From positions 1,922,001-1,986,000 of the forward strand of contig KN832870.1 in assembly GCA_000827325.1 (NCBI GenBank): DNA of 64,000 nucleotides, written 5' to 3'. The notes beneath the pieces were generated by a model. It saw only the letters and a list, made by a program, of their open reading frames with translations, did not search any database and had not been told where the DNA came from. This stretch comes from Oidiodendron maius Zn (Eukaryota > Ascomycota > Leotiomycetes > Myxotrichaceae). Position numbers and translations under genes: made by a program. Below, piece by piece: positions 30,239 to 45,276 of this stretch (position 1 is its first letter; each line of letters begins with the position of its first letter).

Positions 30239-33200
30239 CTAACTTGATGAATCCACAACCTCAGCAAACCATTGCCTTAAAAGCGCCGCCAGAACACCGG
30301 GTAACTCCTTAACATCGCTAACAATTAGATAGTACTGGAATGGGAACGTATCCAGATACCTCTCGATCTTGACATTTGATACGCCAGTCAGCTCATTCTT
30401 GACGAATTTAGCCTCTTTCAGGTCCATCACACTTTCGCCTTTCTTCTTGTTCTTCACATCATCGACAATAACGAATACTATCATAATCCTCTCTTCTAGT
30501 GCCTCTCTCAATAGCCTGCGGATCGGCTCATGCTCAGAAGAATCGCAAACTCCGTCAGAGATAATAAGCTGCATCTGCCAAAGGTCTGCCGGGCTGCCAC
30601 TGGCCTTCTGTCTTGCTGCGCGGAAGAGCTTGATGCTTTCACCAACTAACTTTGTCACATCGGTACGACTCTGCTCGAAACCAAACTTCTGGAAGATCCT
30701 AGGACCTGCATCAGAGCTAAACGGCTGGTCGAAGTCATGCGCGACATTAACATCCTCGCCGAATCCCACAACACAGATCTCGCCGACTTCTAGCATGCTA
30801 AGTGATTTAGAGACCATTACAAGCGTTTCAAAGGCAAGAGAACCACTACCGGACTCTCCCATACTTTTGCTATCGTCAACCGCGAGCATTACTTGGTAGC
30901 TTCGTTTTGATGGCACGCTACGTCGCATCCAAATCTTGTCGCGCTTGTACTGTGACGCGATATAGGGAATGATGCGCTTGATGTTGAGGCGTTTGCCTGT
31001 GCGAAAGTCGCCTCTCATTTTGGTCGCGAGTGTCGGGGCAAGAATAAGGCGGAGCTGTTCGGTAAGTGCAAAAGAGAGATCTCTTGTGATTGATTCGTAG
31101 TGCGTCCATTGCTGACGAGCATCATCCGCAGAGCGAAAAGAGAGGACGTCTGACGTGTTAAGGTGTGTACTTTCCAGTTGATTGTCGACTTCCTCAACTT
31201 CTACTTCGAGATCCTCATTTGCTATCGTTCGATGGTCATCTAAGTCTTCAGTGTTGTCCTTCCTTGCTTGATTTAAAATTGCTCCAGCACGACCTTCATA
31301 CGCATCAGAAGCATGGTTTTCCTGAGGACTGGGGGACTTTTCAAAATCCATCGCATCACCTTGACTCATGTTGTCTTTCTCTGCCTCGTCAGGTTGGAAT
31401 TTCTCTGGCAACTCCTTGCTCTCTGATTCAACTGCCATCGATTCATCTAGCGCATGAGCTTGCTCTTCACTTGCAGTACCTAGAGCTTGCGTATCGGGCT
31501 CAGCTTCTTCATCTTGCAAATGCTGAAACTCGGAGTTTTCCGCATTCACATCCGTGTTTCGACCTTGCTCTCGTTCATTCGACTCCGGAGCTTCTTGGAT
31601 CTGCGTCTGTTGTCGATGCCATCTTTCAAGTGCGTCGCCCAGCTTCTTGAAGGGCTGAGTGGTGGTACTATCTTGAGTCTCCTCTCGAGCATCTTGAGGC
31701 TCATCACCACGGGCCTGTCTACCTTTTTCTGCGGTATCTGCAGTAGATTCGTTCTGTTCCGATAGGTCCCTCCCTTCTCCGCCATTTTCTCTTTGTGCTT
31801 TGCTAGCCGATTCGTTTTTCTCTTCGCCCGAATTCTCATCTTGGTCTTCTCCCAAGCCTTGAACATCGGCCGGAACGGCATTTTCAATATCAGCCTTCGA
31901 ATCTTCATTCTTATCATGAAGTAGATTATCCTGATCCTCAGGTCGCCGTTCTTCAGTGTCGCTCTCAGCCTTCTCCCCTGCTTCCTCAGTTTTGCTGTTC
32001 CCAATATCTTCCTTTTCTTCGTCTAAATCAATGACATCCATGTCGGAGCCTCTGTCTTGATCTTCATCTTGATCAACCTCTTCCTCACCAGAGGATTCTT
32101 CACCATCGTTTTTCATCTCCTCTTCTGTCGTATCTTTTTCAATGTCTGACAAATCGCTCATTTCGTCGTCGCTGTGTTCTGCACTTTCCTCCTCTCCATT
32201 CCCATCTAATTCCATGTCTTCGGGCAAGTCGAGAACTTCGCTTTCCTGGGCATTAGGATCGTGCTTCTCCACCTCATCTTGATTCACTTCTTCACCTTGT
32301 TCTGCACCTTCTCCTTCTTCCTCTTCGTCTTCAGTGCCTTCTGGAACCTCCCTATTATTATCTTGTGCCGCCATTTTCTCTTCTTTACTCTTCTCTCCTT
32401 TAGATTCATTTCCGTCCTGATCCTTCTGAGCTTCATCCTTGTCTCCATCCCACATCTTCTCATCAACCGCACTTGGATCCAGGTCATCAACATCACCAGC
32501 CTCTTCATCCATATCAACGCTACTTTCATCGTCGCCAGAGCCCTTTTCATCGTCTTCTTTTTCTTCACCTTCGCCCATTTCACCCTCCATTTCACCGTCT
32601 GCCATATCAACCGCATCTTTCTCATCTTCCATATTACTCTTCTCATCGGTGTTGGGTTCTTGCGCAAGATCGTCCAAGTTTTCGTCGTCTTGGATATCTT
32701 TGCTGATATCCTCAGCACCTTCTCCATCACCAAGGCCTGTACCACCTTCAAGTTTTTCAGTCGTGCCATCTTGGGCTTCAGACTGTTCGGAGGGTGTACA
32801 AAATCCCCGAGAGGCAATCTGCGTGAACATCTTGGTGAGTATATAAGATGCCTTGCACAAAGCACGATGTAACTCTGCGTACTGTGTGATAGCTTGACGC
32901 ACGATGTTGCAGTACTGTTGCAGAATCGGCTGGATGATGGCGAATATGGCTCCAGCGGTCATACCAACCTTGTCGTCCTCAAGATTAAGACATCCAAGGA
33001 TTTCAAATGCCCTTTGCAGTTGTTGACTAATATCCTCAATGTGAAGTGATTTGATACTTCTTGAGAAAGTCGAATCATTCTTGGCAAGCCATCCATGATC
33101 CTCACTAGATGTTGGGAGTTCACCCAGAGACTTGCGGTACTTTTCGATAGCAAGCAGAACGGAATCATACAGCCTAGAAACTATTTGATCTAGGTCGCTT

Positions 33201-36200
33201 ATTGCCATTCCTTTGGATTCTTCAGTAGTAGTTATCTCGAGCCTTGTCCAAAGCAGTATCTGATCTAGAATGAAACGCAAATCAGGTCTCTGCTCACTCA
33301 GATTCTGAATTTCGCTGTCAAGACTAGCGATGGAATCTTTTACAAGAATATAGAGCTCTCTTTGCGCTGTAGATATAATGCTTGGCGGTAGTTCGGGGAT
33401 GGCTTCCCACTGCGAGGAGAGCCCTTGAAAAGTGCTGGCCAAGGAAGATAAGCGTTCTTCAACAGGCTTATTGTCAATTTTGCCCAGCTTCGAGTGTGTC
33501 TTGACGAGCTCGATGGCGACGCTTATTATATTCGGCATCCATCGCAGAACATTTTGATAATTTGTGACATATTTCATATTCTTGATGTTATAGGCTTTAG
33601 GATTCCAGAGTGCCTCAGCTATTTTAACTGCCCGCTCGAAATTAGCCATGAGAAGAGTTGCTGTTGCAAGAGAGTTCCGCTGAGTGAGCATAACTTGGAG
33701 GAGACCTTCGATAAATCCAGAACTTCTTGCAACTTCGGCACTACTGAGGTCTTCCGAATGTCGCCGAGCCACGTCTCTCGCTCGAGGAGCAATATCTAGG
33801 GACTTCTGGTAGTAATATTCAAGGCTCCGAGTGTCAAGATCTTTTATGGAAGATAGAGATTTCGTATTGGATAGGACAGTCGGCAGAGAGTCCTGATTCG
33901 CCAATTCATTGGCCCCAAGATTGTACTTGATCCCCATCTTACGAAGATCTTTCAGCGTATCCGCTAGCAGCCTACGTTTCCTTGACTTCAGGTGCTTGAC
34001 GGCATCCTTATTATCTTCGGTGAGAATTGTTGGGGTCGCCTTTTGCAGCTCTGTGGATGAAGAGATTATATTGGCGAGGAAAGAATTGAGATACTTCGCT
34101 CCGTCCATAGCGTTTTCCGGCACCTGACTTGCATTTACCATCAAATTAACTGTCTTCGAAACATTTATAAATCTTTTGCTTTTTTGCGCCCATTTGGGTA
34201 CCATTTCAGAGCATATTCTCATAGCCAATAAGTCAACAGTTGGATATTGGACTGGTGCGGCATGAGTTGCCAATACGACATCGTGGGTTACTTCATCTGG
34301 TAGCTCTTGCTGTAGAATCTGCTCCATTGGTTGGCTGAGTAGTGCGCGGAACTTTCGAACAATTTTAAATAAATTGTGATGCGATCTTTTCGCACTATCT
34401 CTCAGAGCGACAATATTTGTATCCTTCCATGTGGCAAGGAGGATGACATCGCGCATCGATTTCTCTAATGGAGTCCTTCCACTTCTCAGATATTCTTCAA
34501 CAGGCAATATATAACGGTCATAAATCCCAATAAAATTCCCAAGAGCGTCTCGGATGATTATCAGGTCTGGATACTCAAAGGTCAAGACATGAAGGTGTTT
34601 GTGTAGTTGCTTGAGTAACTGAAGACGTGACGCAAATTGGCCAATAATGGAAGTAGAAAAATATGTTTCAAGATCTCTCAAGAGCTTTTGAGCATACGAC
34701 TTCAGCTCATCGGCAGAGTTCGATTCTGCTATCGAAAGAGGCGCCGCAATTACAGCTTGATAGGCAACAAACCACCATGATTGCGCGTCATCCTCGCATT
34801 GTCTTTTTTCCATCACAAACAATTTCGCCCAAGTCGATAGCTCCAATCTTCGCCAACTCACAATAGTGGACGTAATGCTGTCATATAAAAACAAGACCGA
34901 GTTCTCACGACTTGCCCAGCCGCCAAATTGCCACTCATGGATGGAACCGTGAACTTTTTCTACTTTAGTGATAAGCTTGGCTAGTGGCTCAGTGTACCTG
35001 AGTTGAAGTAATTCGCGACAGGATATCAAAACGTCTTTTAAGGGCTGCATGTGAGCAATCTCATCCACTGCCTGGAGTTCGCGGAAACGTGCTTGAATTT
35101 GGTGGATAAGGCTGACTAGCTTCCGAGATTCTGGCAGATTTGGATCGGTGTAAAAATTGTATGCTCCAGAGACAGGTGAGTCCGGACTTAAAGTTTCGAT
35201 TTTGTCATTCAAAAGCAGCAATGTCCCTGGTAGTAGCTGCCTGGTCAAATTTTGCTCGCTTTGATGAAAAGTGGCTTCTTGAACAGAGCCAATCTTCTGA
35301 GATATTTGTCGAATAAGAGAGAGAAGACTTGGGAAAGGCAAGGAACCATCGTCAAAGATGCTCGAATGAATTCTGGCAAGCTGTACTGCAGAATCTCTGG
35401 CTAGTTGAGCTGAGGAACTGCTTTTGGTTGACTTTAATGAATCATCTTCATACGAGGGGAATAATTCGTTGAATTGGTCCTCTTCTTCTTTATTCTCATC
35501 ATCCACGTCTCCCCTGAAACGATACAATCCAATTTTGGATTCTGCGTCAAGTCTGTCTGATTCCAGTTTTTTTGCCCATCGTTCATAGCATCCATGCACG
35601 GCTTGGATAAGACATTGTCTACGACTTCTTTCAACTGAGTCAAGGCCCTCCGTTGCAATGACGAGCGAAAGACCTCGCAGGTATTCGATGGGGTGGCTTG
35701 CAATTCTCCTTTCATTATAGTCGAGGTACGTTGTATTAGTAGCTCCAAGGAAAGGTGACATCCCGGCGAGGGTGACAATAGTATCTGCCGAAACAGATGC
35801 TGCTGTTGCGACATCAGTTGATAAAGCAGCTGTGGACATGTGACGAGGCGTCGTAAGAGTGGCCATAGATAGGCCAATCTGCAAACATCGGAGGATGTTA
35901 ATGACGGGCGATGTAAGATCAGAATAGCCTTGGAATCTCTCTGTGAGCCGTCGAATAATTTGGAGAACATTATTTTGGATAAGTTTAATTTCCTGTAATC
36001 CGTCACCGTCATGGTCCCGCAAATAACTAAGCAGCTTTCTGTCGAGATCGGATTGTACTAGAGTGCCCAAAAGATTCTTAAATTCGCCGTGGAGCTGATC
36101 GAGTTCCGAAATTTCAGGGCGGTATATTTCCTCCAGCAGTTCAGTAGGCTCTCCTAATTCTGCAAGTTCATCCTCAAGGAGTGTACATCGAAGATTTATC

Positions 36201-39200
36201 TGTTGGCCTGTTATGAGACTTTCGAACTGTCGGAGGGCAGCTAGTTTGCTTTGTAGAGCGTTCCTCAGCTCCATATGTCTCTCTCGTTCTAGTCGTTGCC
36301 TCCTATCTGGATCAAATGCTTTATCAGGAACGTAGAGTTGGAGGCAGCCGACAGCAAAATATATCCATGCTAAAGCTGAGAATCTGGTACTGTCATAAGG
36401 CTGCGCATCAGACGCCACGATACAAAGCATTGCCGGGCGGAAATGGGTATTGAAAATTGCGTTGATCAGAGATTGGCCAGTTTCATTGAAATGCAATGGA
36501 TCATGGAGGCGGTGTTCTTCTAGCAGGCTGCCAAAGTCGTCAAATTTAATGAACCGAAATGCAACAATATCGTCCATCGCTGAACGAATCTGTTTCGCAT
36601 AGCGAGGCTGATCTACCCCTCCATGGATGGAAAAAACTTTGATCACAAGCTCAAAAAGGCACTTATTGAGATCTGGAAGTTGCTCCCTACAGAGGATTCC
36701 ACTGGAAGAAGTAACTTTCTCTCCTAATATGGGCAGTTCCGATTCTAGCAGTCTGAGACTCTTGAGATCAACCTCTTTAAGGTCATTCAATCTGCTTAGT
36801 AGCTTCGTTGAAAAGGAATTCATGACCGGCTGCAAGCCATCACCACGCCCCCAAAGATAGTCAATAATCTGGAACGGCCGTGAACTCTCTCTTGACGTAC
36901 TTAAACGCATTTCTGAAGTAGTCGGGTGGTTCGCAAGAATGGTGGTATCGAGATCAATCAACTCGTCCTTGTGCTCTTCGGAACACATTGCTTGAAGCGT
37001 TTGGAACTGCCGCAAGCCTTCGAATTGAGAAGCAAAAAATGGCACCATCGGGTCCTCATCATGGTCTATGCTTGCTTCCAGATTTGCAAGCTCTCCACTT
37101 AACATCTTAATGAGAGACTCGCCATCAACCTCAGATCTAAGAACAAGCCTGTAAGTCTTTAGTAACGAGATCATAAAACCACCTAACTCCTGAACGGAAA
37201 TAGTCAGATTCCATCTTAGATTGTCGAACCGCGCAGCTAGCTTCTCCACCTCTATTTGCGTCTCCATCGTTGGACGTTTGGAGACAACAGTAGGACGAAG
37301 CTCCTTCCATAGAACCTCCATGCTCAAGCCGGTTGTTAACTTGAAGCCCGGATTTAATGCTGTCTGTAGATTTTTCCGAAAGGTATCTACGATGCCATTC
37401 TCGTAGAATGGGGAGAGCAGATCCGCGCCGATGGCGAGGTGAGCTTGAAATTTGGCTTCATCGAATTCCGCGGAGGTGGTAAGATAATATGTGTCCCACC
37501 AAAATTGTAGACAGGTTGTCAACGCTCTTTTATGAAACTGGGTTAAATTAGCCCTGGTCACTCAAGGAAGTCAATCTATCCTTGTCCAAATATCTCATAT
37601 CTGCAAATGCTCCATTGTGCAATAGCGATTTATGAATGCAAATATATTGTATGTGGGAATCAATTTACCTTCCAGTCATCTTCTTCCATGTGCTCGTCCA
37701 AAAATTTACGCAAGACAGATATCGTATTCGATAAGAAGCTTGAGACTAGAACAGTGGAGTCATTTGCAACTGTAGATACTCGTCCACTAATCATCGAGCG
37801 CTGTAGGCGGTTCATCTTAGAAGGTTTGAGTGTTTTCAAGGCGTCGTCCTGTCTGCTTAGGAGCTCGAATGCAGCAATTGTTGATATCTTCAATTCAAAT
37901 ACGACCGCGAGCCAGTATATCTGAGATGAGGACTGTGTAAAGAGTGGCACAAGCGGCGAATTTTGAAGCGGATGAATGATCTACAATTTATTTATCCTAT
38001 CAGTATTGTACATTAAAACTATTTAGAGGGCACGGTCACTAACCTGTGCGTCTCTGAAGCTTTTTGATAGCCCCGTCTTCGTCGCATATTTGCTCCATAT
38101 ATCTCCGACTGCTGCACGATACTTAAAATTGTCGGTACTTTGGTACATTTGAAAGTATCGGTTGTATGTGCCAGAAATATTACTTTGCAGTCGAGTCACC
38201 TTTATAAATCGTGGTAAGAATGGCAAGTCCGACCAGGCTAGGTTGTCCAAGGCAACTCCATTCAAGAGACGGCGTGCCTCCTCAGCGTCAGAAGTACTAG
38301 TTTCCAACGCCCTTAAGGCGCGGTCATATCTCTGCATGGCCGGCTCTACATGGATGGAGCCATTAATAGAGCTTTTCGTTTGTATTGGTTCAAGGAATAT
38401 CTCGGTTGTACGATTTCTCATAGCCCTCGAGACTTCCCCAAACCGGGCATCCATAGTCAAGAAAATCCTTGAGTCCGGATGTGGTTTAACGATCTTGGGC
38501 TCTCCGTCTGGTCCACAGTGTTCATTTATAATGAGAAACCCATTTGGCTCGAGCAAAGAGTTTAATCGGTCCAAAACGGAAGCACTGCAGAGATTGGCAT
38601 TGTCAAGCACCAACCATTCGCCTTGCTCGAGGGCTTTTACCAGAACCCCATCGACCCACTCAAACCGTGCATTCTCAAGTGCCATAGGTGTCTCGGCTAA
38701 AGCCTTGCAGGTGTTCGCTAGGTTTCCAAACTCAGCCAGCGAAGTTTTAGACTCCAGAATCGAGAGAGAGAGAGCAAGATTGGCAAAAAGGGCGGGGCTG
38801 TGCTCGCTCTGCTCCAGCTGCTCTAAGAGCATTATAGCCTCCTCTGGAATTTCATTTGGCAGTGCGCGTAAAACACGACTGTCGAGGACCTCTTTCAGCT
38901 TCTGAATGAAGGCGCTCGCATCTCGTTGAGGATCGATTTGCTCAAAGCCGCCGACCAGGTCCATTGTATCAATATCTGCATTGAGGGGAAATACAACAAG
39001 AGATTTTCCATACGCGGCAGCAATGTGCTCGATTATAGTTGTTTTGCCACAGCCAGAAGGTCCCACTAAAATGCACGGCATGTTTTGTTGGATACAGATC
39101 ATTACTGCCTCAATCTCAGGCAGACGGTTAATAGGATCAACAAGAGGGAAAGTCAACCGCTGTATAAGTTCATCGCGAGTTGCATAAGCCATTCCAACTT

Positions 39201-42200
39201 GGTAAGCTTTTGAGCTCATATTGTGAAAGTAGTGACGGAATGGGACATTTGACCCGAATACCTGCGAAAATATTTTATCAACTTCTTCTCGATCCTTGGG
39301 GGTTCGAAAACGTAAACGGAATATTATGTTTAGATAGTCCGCTGGACAACCAGCTCCCAGGAAGGGAGCCGTGGAGGTGAGTAACTGTAACCAACGTAAG
39401 ATATCACGGAGATTGAACTCCCATGGCCCTCCCTGGGATCCAAATTTTCGCCGGTGGACGATCTCTTGCTCGAGCTCCGACACAAATTTAATAATTGTTC
39501 GAAGTTCATTAACAGGAGCGCTTGGAAAATTATGTTTACAGATCAATTCAAGATCCTCATTCCTAAACACGTCAGCATAAACAACAGTAAATCGATTGAC
39601 GAAAGAGCTGGGCAATCCCTTTCTCCCACCACCTTGATGATGAGGGTTTTGCGCGGCGAAGACAGAGAAATTAGGATGGCGTTTAAAGGTTTGGTCAAGC
39701 TCCGAGATGTAAATTTCTCCACGGTGGTCGAGACAGGCATTTAGCCCTTCCAGAACAGATTGTGACGCAAGGTTCATCTCGTCCAATAGGACCCACTCTC
39801 CTCTTTGCATTGCTTGAAGGAACGGTGCGTCACGCCATGCAAAGTGGCCTGCTTCGGCCCCCTCGACAGGCACGTCTGATCCAAAAAGATCCATTAAGTC
39901 TGTCTGTTCAGAAAGATTGATCCGAGTAAGGGGCTTGCCACATGCACGAGCGAGGGCGGCGATTAATGTAGTTTTGCCAACACCAGGATTACCCTCAATA
40001 AGAATTGGTTTCCGGACCTGGAGTGCTCTTGCTACTCGCATAGCATTCAATTTGGTGGTCGGCGCTTCAAATGCAAAACCAGGATCCGCATGATATCCAG
40101 ATTGCTTGACTATTGGAAAAGGCCCAATTTTTATTTGATCGTCATCGCCAATTAACTGCACTGGATTAAAGTATATGGTGCTGATATCATGCTGCAGCAA
40201 ATCGCTCAGCTTCTGCAGACAAGTGACTCGTTCTTCTAGAATCGTTTCCGGATTGATGGCCAGAAGTGCTGCAGGGTTGGCACCAAGAGTATCTATGTAG
40301 ACCATAGCAGCGCCGTGGAGAACCGAGAAGTAGGGATCTACAGACGGGCTGTCATTCATAAACTGCACCCATGCAAGTACATCCCGGACCGAGATGGATG
40401 TAGACGCAGAAGAGCGATATGTCTGGCCAAACCACTCTGCAAAGTTTACCATTGGCCTGGCAAATTGCTTCAGTTCGTTTCTAAGCTTTGAATCTACGAT
40501 CTGCAGGACGTCTTCAAGCTCTGATAACGATGGAACCCAAATCTCAGTGAACCTATTTCGCAGAGCAGGCGAAAGCTCTCTTTTTCCGTAGTCTCCTCCA
40601 GGGTTCATAGTCGCGAAGAATTGAAAGCCGTCTGCTGCCTTAACAAATGAGTTTTCAACACCTTTCTCTGCGAGAAGAATGGTTCTGTGAGACTCTAAGA
40701 CTGAATTAAGTCTCTCTAGTACAGAATCATCGGCGAGGGAAATCTCGTCGAGGAGGAAGAATTGTGCTTCTTTCATAGCCTGTACAAGACTTCCATCTGA
40801 CCATTCGAAAAGCGCTTTTGACCTAACTAGACTGGACTCAATTCGCTGTCGTAATTGGCTAGGAATGCGTGTAAGATCCTCCTCTGATAGCGATCGATAT
40901 GTCGAAATTATATTGTCAAGATCCTTGTCTGTCGATTCTCGACCAAGGCCCTTGAACAGGGATTCCAAATCTCGCGCCAACTGCTCTAATAAAGCAGCAC
41001 GATTTCGGACAGGTCTTTGAGCACCTATAAGATCACCAGTTTCTGTGTTCTGGTGAGCGTTAACGGTATGCAGTTCCTTGCCAAAGGCCTTAGCAAGCAT
41101 TTGACAGACTGTGGTCTTGCCACATCCTGTCTCGCCAACTAGGAGGACAGGCTCATTGTTGCGGAGCGCATGAGCCACGAGAATGTACAATCGTCGCATG
41201 GCATGTGTCCACACAATCCCTTGCGCATTAAGAGTGGCATCATACGCCTTGATCTCCGGAGAGAAGTGTGCATTATAGAGAACATTTGTATCGATCTTGA
41301 CTTTCATGATTCTTTCGATGATCTCTTTGACAGCTTGACGTTCATCTGTATTTCGGACCCTCTCGGCGAGGAGCATAAATCCATTTGCAGCAAGTTGCTC
41401 CCTATTATCAGCGTCTCTCAACGCCCATCGAAACAGATCTCGGAGGGTGGCAAAACTGTCTTTCTGCTCAAACAACCGACTTGATTGTCGCAAAAGCGAC
41501 AGCTCTTTGTAAACCGATACAATTCTTCGGCAGTCTGACGGCGCCACTTTTTGACTCCGCTTCTCTAAGATAAAATCTAGCTCGTCTTCAGGAATGTCAT
41601 CAAAATGTAACTCTAGAAATCTATTTCGAAAAGCACGCGATAGTGTCTTCCTTCCGCCATAGAGTCCAGGAGGATTCTGCGTTGCAAAAAGCATGAAATT
41701 ATCATGTGGTCGAACAATTTCCTGCGTCTCGGGAATGAGAAGCTCTCGATTGTCATCTAACAGTCGATTGAGGGCCTCAAGAACATCAGTAGGCGCCAGA
41801 TTGAGTTCGTCGAGTACAATCCAATAACCTTGTCGAAGAGCTTGCACGAGAAGGCCTTCTTGGAAGCGGAGCTGCCCATCAGGTCCAGAAACATAGGTAC
41901 CTATATATTCTTGCAAATCTGTATGTTCGTGATTGTTGATGCGCACAAACTTATTACCGCTAAATTTCGCGAGGTATTCAATCATACTAGTTTTGCCAGA
42001 AGAAGTAGGTCCCTGGATGAGGACCGGGAACCGTCTGGTAGAGGTCGCACGGACGAGGTTTAGCATGTTGCGTTCAACGAAAGGTGTAATAATGTAATGA
42101 GGCTGTACTTCCGGCGCTTCCATGCCTTGCAGCATCCAGTATTGGCGATCCCTTTTCTTGTTCATAAATCGCACATATTGCCTCCCATCGTCTGGATGTC

Positions 42201-45200
42201 GTGGTGTTTGAGCCAAGAGTGCCTGTGGATTGCCCTGGACTTCCAGGAGATGATGATTGATCAAGGGAATGAGCGTATTTTCAGACTCTCTGTCAAGTAG
42301 TGTTAAGAATCCCATCGCAAACCCTTCGTACAGAGCTCTGCGCAATCCGTAAGAAGGAGCTATGCTCGTAACATAACTGAGAACCCGGGTTAGTGTTCGA
42401 AGACTAAAATGTGGGACCTGATTTGCTCCGTCAACCAAACGTCTCTCGGCGGCCAGACGCTTAGTGTTCATGTAGAGTCTGGCTACATCATGAGCCGCTC
42501 GGTCATCGCTGCTACTAGTCCCTTTGAGGTACGCTTTTATAACACATAATAGGTCGTCCAGATTTCCGTCTGGACTTTCAACGAAGATCTCCGTGAATCG
42601 TGATCGAAGGCCCAATGGAAGGTCACGTTTACCAACATCCGTGGCTGGATTCATGGCTCCAAATATCCGAAAATTTGGATGAGCTTGTATCCTTTCAATC
42701 TCACCCATCTCAGAGAGTAAAATGGAGGGCGCATTTCCGGAGCCTGTGTGTAAAAGATCCGCTATACTTTCTAGAGTGTCCGGGGAAGCTAGATTTATTT
42801 CATCAAGCAGAACCCATTCCCCATTACGTGCCGCTCGGACAATATTGCCCTCGACAAACGTAAATGCAAAACCTTTAGAACCACCTGAGAGTTGTATATC
42901 AAATTGATCCAAGTCTTGCGAAAATTTCTCCCATCGAGGTGTGAGTTTCACTAGAGACTCTAGCTTTGACTCAGTTTTGCGGCGTTTGGAAGGTTGTTCA
43001 GTCACTGGCCTATCACCCGTAGGCTCCTCTTTGCTCAATTCGGAGAGGATCTTTGTGAACATTTTTGGAGCTTCGCGCCAGAGTTTTGAGGCTCTATTCC
43101 ACTGACTCCTTGCAATACATTTCCCTAGCTGATCAATATATTTCCGGTTTTTGGTTGATGAAATCCCTGTTGCCACAAATAGCTCCTCAAATTCTTCCTT
43201 TAGAGGTATCGCGAGACTTCTGACATTTACTGGCTTGAAACCTCCTAGAAGATCTCCAACTTCGCTCTGCTGAGACAAATTAACTGCTGTGAGCTTGTAT
43301 CCGAGCGAGTCTGCAAGTTGCTGGATGACGGTTGTTTTTCCTATACCAGTCTCACCAACAAGTAGGACTGGTTCTGCCATTTGCACGGAAACTCCAACTT
43401 GTTCGAGAAGACGTTTCGCGTGCGTGGTATTTGCGAATGGTCGCGATTGTCTAGTATGCTTAACCACTCGATTTGTGCCTCGCTTTGCTAGATGCACTCT
43501 TCCAACAATCAACTCATTATCATTCTCTTCATACCGGGGAATATGAGAAGTTAGAAAGTGGCCCACACGTTGAGGATCAATGTGCATCTCTTCGGCAATG
43601 CACGAAATAATGGACCTTCGGGCATCCTCAGTCTGCAGACTAGACGCAAAGCAGTCTATAGCTTCGAGGAACATCTTGTATGTCGTTGCATCGCTGATTG
43701 ATTCCCTGCCAGTCTTTGATCCAGCTGCAACAAGAGTGTTATCAAGCCTTCGACACCACTTTAGTAGATCACGGGGGTTGATTGGACGGGTTAGAGAGGT
43801 TCGATTTTTCGATGCAAAAGATGGCTTGTGTGATAGTGCATATAGACGCTTGTAGACATTAATGATTCCAGACATAAACGGCCGCAGAATTGAGTGTATG
43901 GTATAGATAACCTCGCGGAATTCATCTTGCGAAGGCATTTGGACTGGAACACGACTCCAGAGACGGGCTCCGAGCATATGTAAAGCAGGCGGATTCTCAT
44001 GGCCGTTTATGTTCAATGATGTCCGAATGCTAGCTAGCAGCCTGAACCCTGGTCCCGCTTTGATCGTCTCTCCACGACTTGGAATCAGTAACTCTCCTCT
44101 CTCAATGAGCGGCAAGATCACGCTGATAACTTCATTTGGTGCCCGATCAAAATCCTCTATAAACACCCATCTGCCTTCTTTCACTGCTGTTGTTAACACA
44201 CCAGCTCGCCACGTGAAAGAGCCTGGAGTAGATCCGGAAGCATACATTCCAATAAGCGTCTTGGCATCCGTTTGCTCATTAAGATGAAGTGTGACCATAC
44301 TGGAGTCAACGCCGAGCTCTCGAGCAAAGTCGTTTACCAATGATGTCTTGCCTGATCCGGCTAGACCGTGTAGCAATATAGGCGAAGAGGAAAGGAGAGC
44401 CTTAGCAAAAGCTTCTATATTTCTCAAAGTCGTTTCTGTCGAAACCAAGCCAGAAGGCCGAGCAGGAGTGCCATTTGGTCGCGGTAGTAAAGTCGTTGAA
44501 CATAGCTTTACAAGAGGCGAAAATGATTCTGGTCTTGCAAAACAATGATCGCCCATGCTACTAGCCACATTTCTCAGATCCTGAAGACTATTCAGCCTTC
44601 TCTTCTCAAAAAGGCCTAGAAATCCATAATCAAGAGTTTCTCCATCATAGTCCCCCAAAACAGCCTGCTCGTTTCCCACATATTCCTCGATCATCTGTTC
44701 CAGTTTGAGATCAGAAGCTGATCGAAGTTGGCAAAATATCCGGATCGCAAGGTATCGTATTCCTCGGTCTTCATTTTGAAAAAGTGGCTGTAGCTTGGTG
44801 GCGGATATGGTTCTAGAGTATGCCATCTTATCGAAGTTGAGGAGTCTATATATGGCAAGTAGGATACGTTGCAGGCATGCACCAGATGTATCCTTAATCG
44901 AGCTGGCACCTTCTATGTTTAAATCGTGGATTCGGAGGTCATCCGGAATGGAGGACGTCGTACGCAGGTACTTTTGAAGATAAATCGAGAGATGAGGTGC
45001 AAGAGGGAGAATTCGCGCAAATGCCTCTATTATTGCTGGATTTTGGTCGCCGGGATTTAATATCCATCGTGAACAACTATCTGCAAATACAGACTTGAAT
45101 ATTGTAAAAAGTTTGAGTGTGAGCGCTGGTTTGAGAGCAGCAAGGCTCAGCGCATCTAGGAAATGAGGAGAATTTCGTAGTCGGATTATTTCCAGAACTT

Positions 45201-45276
45201 CTTCGGGCATATCCTTCAAGGATCCCAAATCTCGAAGGACGGTATTTTGCCCTCGTCCATGATTGTCGACATCCAT
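30239..45276 (-). CDS. MDN1: Midasin, giant AAA+ ribosome-assembly ATPase (Mdn1/Rea1)
   Basis: Exons 45276-38044, 37980-37669, 37537-30239; 4947 aa, the usual midasin size. Midasin is a nuclear dynein-like ATPase that strips assembly factors (Rsa4, Ytm1) from pre-60S particles. The N-terminal half has six AAA modules with Walker A motifs GLAGSGKTSL (~304), GETGIGKTTV (~644), GPTSSGKTSM (~1091), GETGCGKTTV (~1384), GNPGVGKTTL (~1765) and GPSGCGKTTI (~2075). A long helical linker follows, then a D/E-rich tract (~4075-4585) and a C-terminal VWA domain with the MIDAS motif AVDDSKSMGES (~4734), plus FEQSRTDVTKL and LIISDG. In the second intron (131 nt) the acceptor at 37538 is used because upstream AG sites give stops or wrong phase; a GCTAAT branch fits. 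The start is ATG 45276. Upstream in-frame TTG is not used. It shares a promoter with bL12m. Confidence 0.96.

Noticed and set aside
32261-32872. Hydrophobic plus-strand open frames opposite MDN1, resembling membrane proteins
   Set aside because: They are antisense to the D/E-rich tract of midasin, which reads as Phe/Leu/Ser on the other strand.
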